NCBI GenBank assembly: GCA_044226365.1
Contig: JBGAHE010000023.1
Span: forward strand, 7,138 to 71,137
DNA: 64,000 bases
Direction of reading: 5' to 3'
Origin: JALHNI01 sp044226365
Lineage (GTDB): Bacteria; Acidobacteriota; Terriglobia; Bryobacterales; Bryobacteraceae
The first letter of the stretch is position 1. Every line of letters starts with the position of its first letter. Both the position numbers and the translations under genes were made by a program. Below are positions 59,576 to 64,000 of this stretch, in pieces. A model generated the notes under the pieces. That model saw only the letters and a list, made by a program, of their open reading frames with translations. It was not told the DNA's origin and did no database searches.

Positions 59576-60766
59576 ATGGCAATGCAGAAAATGCGAATTG
59601 GAATCCTCACCGGCGGCGGCGACGTCCCCGGCCTGAACTCTGTGATCAAGGGCGTGACTTATCGCGCCAGCGAACTGGATTTTGAAGTGATCGGTATCCG
59701 CCGGGGTTGGGAAGGCCTGACCCATGTGAACTTCGACGACCCGGCGAGCAAGTCGCGCTACATCCTGCCCCTGACGCGCGACAACACCCGGACGATCGAC
59801 CGTACGGGCGGCACGTTCCTGCACTCGAGCCGGACGAATCCTTCGAAGATGAAGAGCGTCCCTTCGTTTCTGAACGCCAGCGACTTCCCGGCGACTGAAC
59901 GAGAGAAGGACGGCCAGAAGGTGACGACCTATGACATGTCCAAGCGGGTGCTCGAGAACCTGGCGGCCTTGAAGCTGGACTATCTGGTGGCGATCGGCGG
60001 CGACGATACGCTGAGCTACGCGGCGAAGCTCGATCAGCTCGGGTTCAAGGTGGTGGCGATCCCGAAAACGATGGACAACGACGTGCGGAACACCGAATAC
60101 TGCATCGGTTTTTCGACGGCCGTGAGCCGCGCGACCGACGCCATTCAGCGTCAGCGCACGACGGTGGGCTCGCACGAACGCATCGGCATCTTCCGTATCT
60201 TCGGCCGCGATGCTGGCTACACGGCGCTTTACACGTCGTATGTGACGTCGGTGCGCTGCTGCATTCCGGAGCATCGCTTCGACCTGCCGCATCTGCTGGA
60301 AGTGCTGAAGCGCGACAAGGCCAACAACCCCAGCAACTATTCGTTGGTGGTGTTGAGCGAAGGGGCCGAGTGGCAGGGCTATCAGGTGCGCCACTACGGT
60401 GAAGCGGACGCCTACGGCCATCGCAAGAAGGGCAACGTGGGCGAGGACATCGCCGAGGAAGTGAAGCGCGTGCTGAAGGAAGAGACGATCGTCAGCGACC
60501 TGACCTACGATCTGCGTTCGGGCGATCCGGACTTCGTCGACAAGCTGGTGGCCACGACGTTCGGCAACATGGCGTTCGACACGATTCTGCAAGGCAAGAG
60601 CGGCCTGATGAGCGCCATTTCGCATGGTTGCTATGACATGGTGCCCATCCCCGATCCGAAGCTCGGACCGCGCAAGGTGGACGTCGAAACGATGTACAAC
60701 GTCGAGCGCTTCCGGCCGAACTACGCCAACAAGATCGGCTTGCCGATCTTCCTCACCAAGGCCTAA
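59576..60766 (+). CDS. 6-phosphofructokinase, pyrophosphate-type signatures
   Basis: A 396-residue phosphofructokinase. GGGDVPGLN near 13-21 begins the nucleotide site. GGDD at 141-144 has Asp where ATP enzymes have Gly, and PKTMDND at 163-169 has Lys where ATP enzymes have Gly; both are known marks of pyrophosphate-dependent enzymes. It would catalyse the reversible fructose-6-phosphate/fructose-1,6-bisphosphate step of glycolysis using pyrophosphate. It overlaps the methyltransferase gene by one base (TAATG). ATP dependence cannot be excluded from sequence alone. Confidence 0.88.
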   Translation: MAMQKMRIGILTGGGDVPGLNSVIKGVTYRASELDFEVIGIRRGWEGLTHVNFDDPASKSRYILPLTRDNTRTIDRTGGTFLHSSRTNPSKMKSVPSFLNASDFPATEREKDGQKVTTYDMSKRVLENLAALKLDYLVAIGGDDTLSYAAKLDQLGFKVVAIPKTMDNDVRNTEYCIGFSTAVSRATDAIQRQRTTVGSHERIGIFRIFGRDAGYTALYTSYVTSVRCCIPEHRFDLPHLLEVLKRDKANNPSNYSLVVLSEGAEWQGYQVRHYGEADAYGHRKKGNVGEDIAEEVKRVLKEETIVSDLTYDLRSGDPDFVDKLVATTFGNMAFDTILQGKSGLMSAISHGCYDMVPIPDPKLGPRKVDVETMYNVERFRPNYANKIGLPIFLTKA

Positions 60767-61401
60767 TGTCCTGGTGGAAATCCTGGCTGGGACGGGCTCC
60801 ACGGCCCGTCCCGGTCGACCTCGACCAGATCCGCCAGTCCTTCGAAACCGGTGCTCACGACGAAGAGCACTTTCCCTCCACGATCGATCCCCGCATTTAC
60901 CACGTCAAGCTCATTGTTGAGCATCTGGGCTCCGTCTCGGCCGCGCTCGACGTAGGTTCCGGCAAGGGCCGCTTCGCGCGCATTTTGAAGGAGCACAATC
61001 CGGACGCGCAGATCGTCTGCTTCGATCTCGCGCTCGAGATGTTGCGCCGCGTGGACGCCAATCTGCAGACCTGCGCGGGCAGCATGACCGCGCTGCCGTT
61101 CGCTGCGGCGAGCTTCGACGGCGTGTATGCCACCGAGAGCCTTGAACATGCGGTGGACATCGAAGGTGCGGTGGCCGAGATGTGCCGGGTGCTGAAGCCG
61201 GGTGGGCGGTTGGTGATCATCGACAAGACCGCCGAGCTTTGGGGCAAGCTGAAAACGCCGGCGTGGGAGCGGTGGTTCCATCGCGGCGAACTCGAGAAGC
61301 TGTTGCGGCGGCATTGCTCGCAGGTGGAGAGCCGGCTGGTGTCCTATTGGGAAGATGTACCGCCGGACGGTTTATTTGTCGCCTGGCTGGCGGTGAAGTA
61401 G
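60766..61401 (+). CDS. Class I SAM-dependent methyltransferase
   Basis: A 211-residue enzyme. Motif I is ALDVGSGKGRFARIL near residue 62, with D86 in VCFDLALEML binding the SAM ribose, then FDGVYATESLEHAVD and RVLKPGGRLVIIDKT, as in UbiE/Methyltransf_11 proteins. Substrate unknown; small molecules or lipids are typical for the subfamily. Translationally coupled to the phosphofructokinase gene by a one-base overlap. Confidence 0.85.
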   Translation: MSWWKSWLGRAPRPVPVDLDQIRQSFETGAHDEEHFPSTIDPRIYHVKLIVEHLGSVSAALDVGSGKGRFARILKEHNPDAQIVCFDLALEMLRRVDANLQTCAGSMTALPFAAASFDGVYATESLEHAVDIEGAVAEMCRVLKPGGRLVIIDKTAELWGKLKTPAWERWFHRGELEKLLRRHCSQVESRLVSYWEDVPPDGLFVAWLAVK

Positions 61402-61508
61402 GCGCTACGAATTACCAAAGAATCGGCGTATTTATGTGTCGTTTATCGGCAATTGTAAAACGGTGGCCCAAAAGTTAGTAAGTTCGCGCACTAGCTGGTA
61501 ACCGGCGA

Positions 61509-61537
61509 CTTCAGTAGTGCCGGCAAGCCAACTGAAG
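61509..61537 (+). promoter_or_regulatory. Hairpin overlapping the ribosome binding site of the peroxidase gene
   Basis: Perfect arms CTTCAGT (61509-61515) and ACTGAAG (61531-61537), 15-base loop containing GCCGGC. The right arm covers most of the GAAGGA Shine-Dalgarno (61534-61539) of the gene starting at 61547, so it could hide the ribosome site. Confidence 0.4.
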
Positions 61538-61546
61538 GAACCGAAG

Positions 61547-63331
61547 ATGCCGGACAAACCTGTGCCTCCCGATGATCAGCCCTTACGTGAGCAGATCCCC
61601 GCCGAATGGAAAGATTTTCAGAGCCGTATCGCTACGCCGAAAGGCTTTGCCAGCCCCAAGCCCCTAACTGCCGAGGTGGTCCGCGAGCGCGCCAGTAAGC
61701 TCAAGATTCAGCCGACAGTCCCAATGGCGCGGCTGCTGGCGAGTCTGAACCGGGTTCGGTTGGACTCGCCGCAGCCGGTAGCGCGCATGCCGGAGGATGT
61801 ACGGGCATCAGTGCAAGCACTGAAGCCGCCGGTGCGTCGGGTTCATGGCAGTAAGTTCTCGTTACTCTGGTTTCCGTTTCCCTCGGTGGTGTCGCCGTGC
61901 GCCGATCGATTCGGATATATGTCGTCGGCGACCGTCCGGGCGGCGAGTGCGCTGCCTTTCAATACGACGATGCAGGCGCTGATGGGGCAGTTGGGCAACC
62001 TGATGGCGGATACCTCACGAGATCCCAATCCCAACTCGAATTCCTCGTCGCAAGCCGGTGTCTCGAACATTCCGGCGGGCTACACTTACTTCGGGCAGTT
62101 TGTTGATCATGATGTAACTCTCGACGTTTCGTCGACGCTCAGCGTGGCGACGGATGCTAACACCCTCAACAATATGCGGACGCCGGCGTTGGACCTGGAT
62201 TCGTTGTACGGTCGCGGGCCGGCGCTCGATCCGTTCCTCTACGTCTTTCCGCAAGGCCCGCTGCCTGCGACGGCGATCAAATTTCAGCTGGGCACGAATA
62301 CCCCCACCGGGCCGGGCGGGCCGGGGGGCGCCGGTGGCGCGGGTGGCATGCAGGTGAAGACCAATTGGGATGTGCCGCGGGTGCCTGGTACGCTGACCGC
62401 GGTGATCGGCGATCCGCGGAACGACGAGAACCTGATTGTCGGGCAGTTTCATCACGCCATGTTGCGCTTTCACAATGCGGTGGTGGATCAACTCACGTTG
62501 GTCGAGTTTGAGGGGGATATCTTCGCGGAGGCGAAGCGCATGGTGACGCACCACTATCAATGGGCGGTGGTGAACGACTTTCTCAAGCGCGTTTGCGGAG
62601 CGACGGCGGTGTCGAATGCGTTGGCCACGGTCGTGGCGCCCGTGGGAAGCGCTTTCCGTATGCCGGTGGAGTTTGCGGTGGCGGCCTATCGTTTCGGCCA
62701 CAGCATGATCCGTAATTCCTACTGGCTGAATTTCGGTTTGATCGATAAACCCCTGGCCGATGTGTTCGCCTTTGCCCGTCCGCCGCAATTACCGGTTTTC
62801 TCGAACTGGGTCGTCGATTTCAATGCCTTCTTCGACACCGGGGTCAGTGTGCCGGTAAATAACAAGGCTCGCAAGATCGATAGCTTCCTGGCCAAGGGCT
62901 TGGAGGAGCTTCCGGGTTTCACGGGGTTGATGGCGATCCTGGCCACTCGGAATCTGCGGCGCGGACTGGCGCTGGGGTTGCCCAGCGGACAGGCGATGGC
63001 GTCCTCGCTGGGAGTTCCCGCGCTGACTAGCGCGCAACTCACCAGTGGGCTGCAAGCAGATGAAGTGGCGGTGCTGAACTCCAATGGTGGTTTGCTGCTG
63101 AGCAAAACGCCGCTTTGGTACTACGTGCTGCGTGAGGCGGCGGTGCTGGAAGGAGGGAATCAACTTGGCCCGTTGGGGGCGCGGATTGTGGCGGAAACGT
63201 TCGTGCGGATGCTGAAGCGCGACGCGAATTCCTACCTCAACGCCGCGGGAGGATTCGCTCCCACGCTCGGCACGAACAACGACTTCACCGTGGGCGATCT
63301 GGTCACGGTGGCAGGGGTCACCACCCCGTAG
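61547..63331 (+). CDS. Animal-type haem peroxidase
   Basis: A 594-residue protein. Start at 61547 follows GAAGGA; a GTG at 61517 would add ten residues. Family marks: distal His in GQFVDHDVT (about residue 188, with its calcium-site Asp next to it), the GDPRNDENLIVGQFHHAMLRFHN segment near 288-310 and the proximal His in YRFGHSMIR near 385. A Gly/Pro-rich low-complexity stretch (about 252-267) sits in the middle. There is no signal peptide. Bacterial members are haem peroxidases or fatty-acid dioxygenase relatives. It converges on the prephenate dehydrogenase gene with a three-base gap. Confidence 0.86.
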   Translation: MPDKPVPPDDQPLREQIPAEWKDFQSRIATPKGFASPKPLTAEVVRERASKLKIQPTVPMARLLASLNRVRLDSPQPVARMPEDVRASVQALKPPVRRVHGSKFSLLWFPFPSVVSPCADRFGYMSSATVRAASALPFNTTMQALMGQLGNLMADTSRDPNPNSNSSSQAGVSNIPAGYTYFGQFVDHDVTLDVSSTLSVATDANTLNNMRTPALDLDSLYGRGPALDPFLYVFPQGPLPATAIKFQLGTNTPTGPGGPGGAGGAGGMQVKTNWDVPRVPGTLTAVIGDPRNDENLIVGQFHHAMLRFHNAVVDQLTLVEFEGDIFAEAKRMVTHHYQWAVVNDFLKRVCGATAVSNALATVVAPVGSAFRMPVEFAVAAYRFGHSMIRNSYWLNFGLIDKPLADVFAFARPPQLPVFSNWVVDFNAFFDTGVSVPVNNKARKIDSFLAKGLEELPGFTGLMAILATRNLRRGLALGLPSGQAMASSLGVPALTSAQLTSGLQADEVAVLNSNGGLLLSKTPLWYYVLREAAVLEGGNQLGPLGARIVAETFVRMLKRDANSYLNAAGGFAPTLGTNNDFTVGDLVTVAGVTTP

Positions 63332-63340
63332 CAGCTACGG
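63326..63340. repeat. Inverted repeat spanning convergent stop codons
   Basis: Perfect CCGTAG-CAG-CTACGG. The TAG of the peroxidase gene is in the left arm and the minus-strand TAG of the prephenate dehydrogenase is in the right arm, placed symmetrically. No T tract, so weak as a terminator. Confidence 0.5.
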
Positions 63341-64000
63341 CTTCTGGCGGATCGCCTGGGCGAGATGACGAGCCTGGGCGAAGCGCTGAGCGAGATCGTC
63401 GTTGGCAAGCTCGCGGGAGACTTCGGTGAGGGTCTGGCCGAGGTCGGCGAGCGCGGCGGCGATGGCGGGGCGGTTGGTGGCAAGGATGTCGCGCCAGAGG
63501 TCGTGGGAGCTGAGGGCGAGACGGGTCATGCTTTCGAGGCCCGGGCCGGAGGTTTCGGAGCTGACGCGGCCATCGAGCATGCTCGCGAGCGCCGTAGAGG
63601 TCAACTGCGGAAGGTGCGAGCTGAGGGCGACCTGGGCGTCGTGCTCGGCGGCCGTCAGGCGGACCAGGCGGGCGCCGATGCGTTCGACCCAGCCGAGGAA
63701 TTCGGGGCCGGGGTCGCCCGTCAGGATCCAGGGACGGCCGCGGAATAAGCTCGCTTCCGCCGCTTCGATGCCCTGACTTTCTTTGCCGGCCATCGGATGG
63801 CCGCCGACGAAGCGGGGTAGGGCAGCGGCGCGTTCTTCGATCATGCGCTTGGTGCTGCCGGCGTCGGTGACTAACGCGCCGGGCCGCAAGAGCGGCCCAA
63901 GACGGTCAATCGTTTCGAGGATGATCGAGATGGGCTGCGACAGGAAGACGAGATCGGCTTGCGGCACTATCTCTTCGAGCGGGCCACCGGCGTCAATCGC
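63335..64000 (-). CDS. tyrA: Prephenate dehydrogenase, C-terminal part (cut by window end)
   Basis: The frame is open to the right edge (222 codons visible); the GTG at 63967 is internal. Visible parts: the end of the NAD domain (LVFLSQPISIILETIDRL, VTDAGSTK), the hallmark HPMAGKESQGIEAAEASLF with the catalytic-type His, and the helical dimer domain (VALSSHLPQLTSTALAS). The enzyme oxidises prephenate to 4-hydroxyphenylpyruvate in tyrosine biosynthesis. An arogenate-using variant cannot be excluded. The N-terminal Rossmann motif is outside the window. Confidence 0.87.
   Translation of the reverse strand, partial: AIDAGGPLEEIVPQADLVFLSQPISIILETIDRLGPLLRPGALVTDAGSTKRMIEERAAALPRFVGGHPMAGKESQGIEAAEASLFRGRPWILTGDPGPEFLGWVERIGARLVRLTAAEHDAQVALSSHLPQLTSTALASMLDGRVSSETSGPGLESMTRLALSSHDLWRDILATNRPAIAAALADLGQTLTEVSRELANDDLAQRFAQARHLAQAIRQKP

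Noticed and set aside
1..64000. CRISPR arrays, insertion sequences, tRNA or rRNA genes
   Set aside because: No regularly spaced repeats, transposase motifs, or recognisable tRNA or rRNA sequence was seen in any gap.

Overview
The window looks like chromosomal DNA of an Acidobacteriota member, most likely of the Solibacter/Bryobacter group (order Bryobacterales). This is an inference from gene content. GC is high. There are three Oar-like TonB-dependent receptors with an N-terminal carboxypeptidase-regulatory-like domain (2864-5431, 14327-17764, 35924-39196). DUF1800/DUF1501 and cytochrome-type DUF1549-DUF1553/DUF1501 gene pairs are present, as is a BlaI/M56 pair whose protease carries a GWxTD domain. 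I see no insertion sequence, prophage, CRISPR array, tRNA or rRNA. No stretch above 300 bases lacks a gene; the largest gap is about 260 bases (50871-51130).

Layout. 1-8.8 kb: tail of a DUF2339 membrane protein, M48 protease, small Cys-pair protein, receptor 1, L-2-hydroxyglutarate oxidase, duplicated DUF507 protein, GT-C membrane glycosyltransferase. 8.8-11.4 kb: BlaI/M56-GWxTD operon with paired operators, then rpmB and an unusually short rpmG. 11.5-14.2 kb: ABC exporter coupled to HemQ-type coproheme decarboxylase. 14.3-17.8 kb: receptor 2. 17.9-20.3 kb: Tad pilus minor proteins facing a CpaE/TadZ ATPase. 20.3-27.5 kb: argD, DoxX/MauE-thioredoxin fusion, amidohydrolase, DUF1003, DUF1800 and DUF1501 proteins.

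27.5-39.2 kb is the most interesting block. A nine-gene minus-strand operon runs 35738 to 27484: 2-hydroxyacid dehydrogenase, SDR, E1-alpha, E1-beta, stand-alone lipoyl carrier, GntR/FCD regulator, ACS-family MFS importer, aldo/keto reductase and DHA2-type MFS. It is divergent from receptor 3. Together they read as a hydroxy-acid or sugar-acid uptake and oxidation system ending in oxidative decarboxylation of a 2-oxoacid, with no E2 acyltransferase or E3 encoded nearby. Palindromes in the shared control region, and a 12-base word repeated before the next cytochrome/DUF1501 operon (39278-39289), suggest a common regulon.

39.4-64 kb: cytochrome DUF1549/1553 protein, DUF1501 protein and CocE/NonD hydrolase; RND pump with its adaptor; XerC-type recombinase and RraA-like protein; RlmI-like rRNA methyltransferase; two alpha/beta hydrolases; TIM-barrel isomerase; ceramidase-like protein; polytopic membrane protein; phosphofructokinase with pyrophosphate-type signatures; SAM methyltransferase; animal-type haem peroxidase; and a partial prephenate dehydrogenase cut by the window end. 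Genes are packed tightly, with many 1-4 base overlaps and convergent pairs whose stop codons overlap or sit in palindromes.
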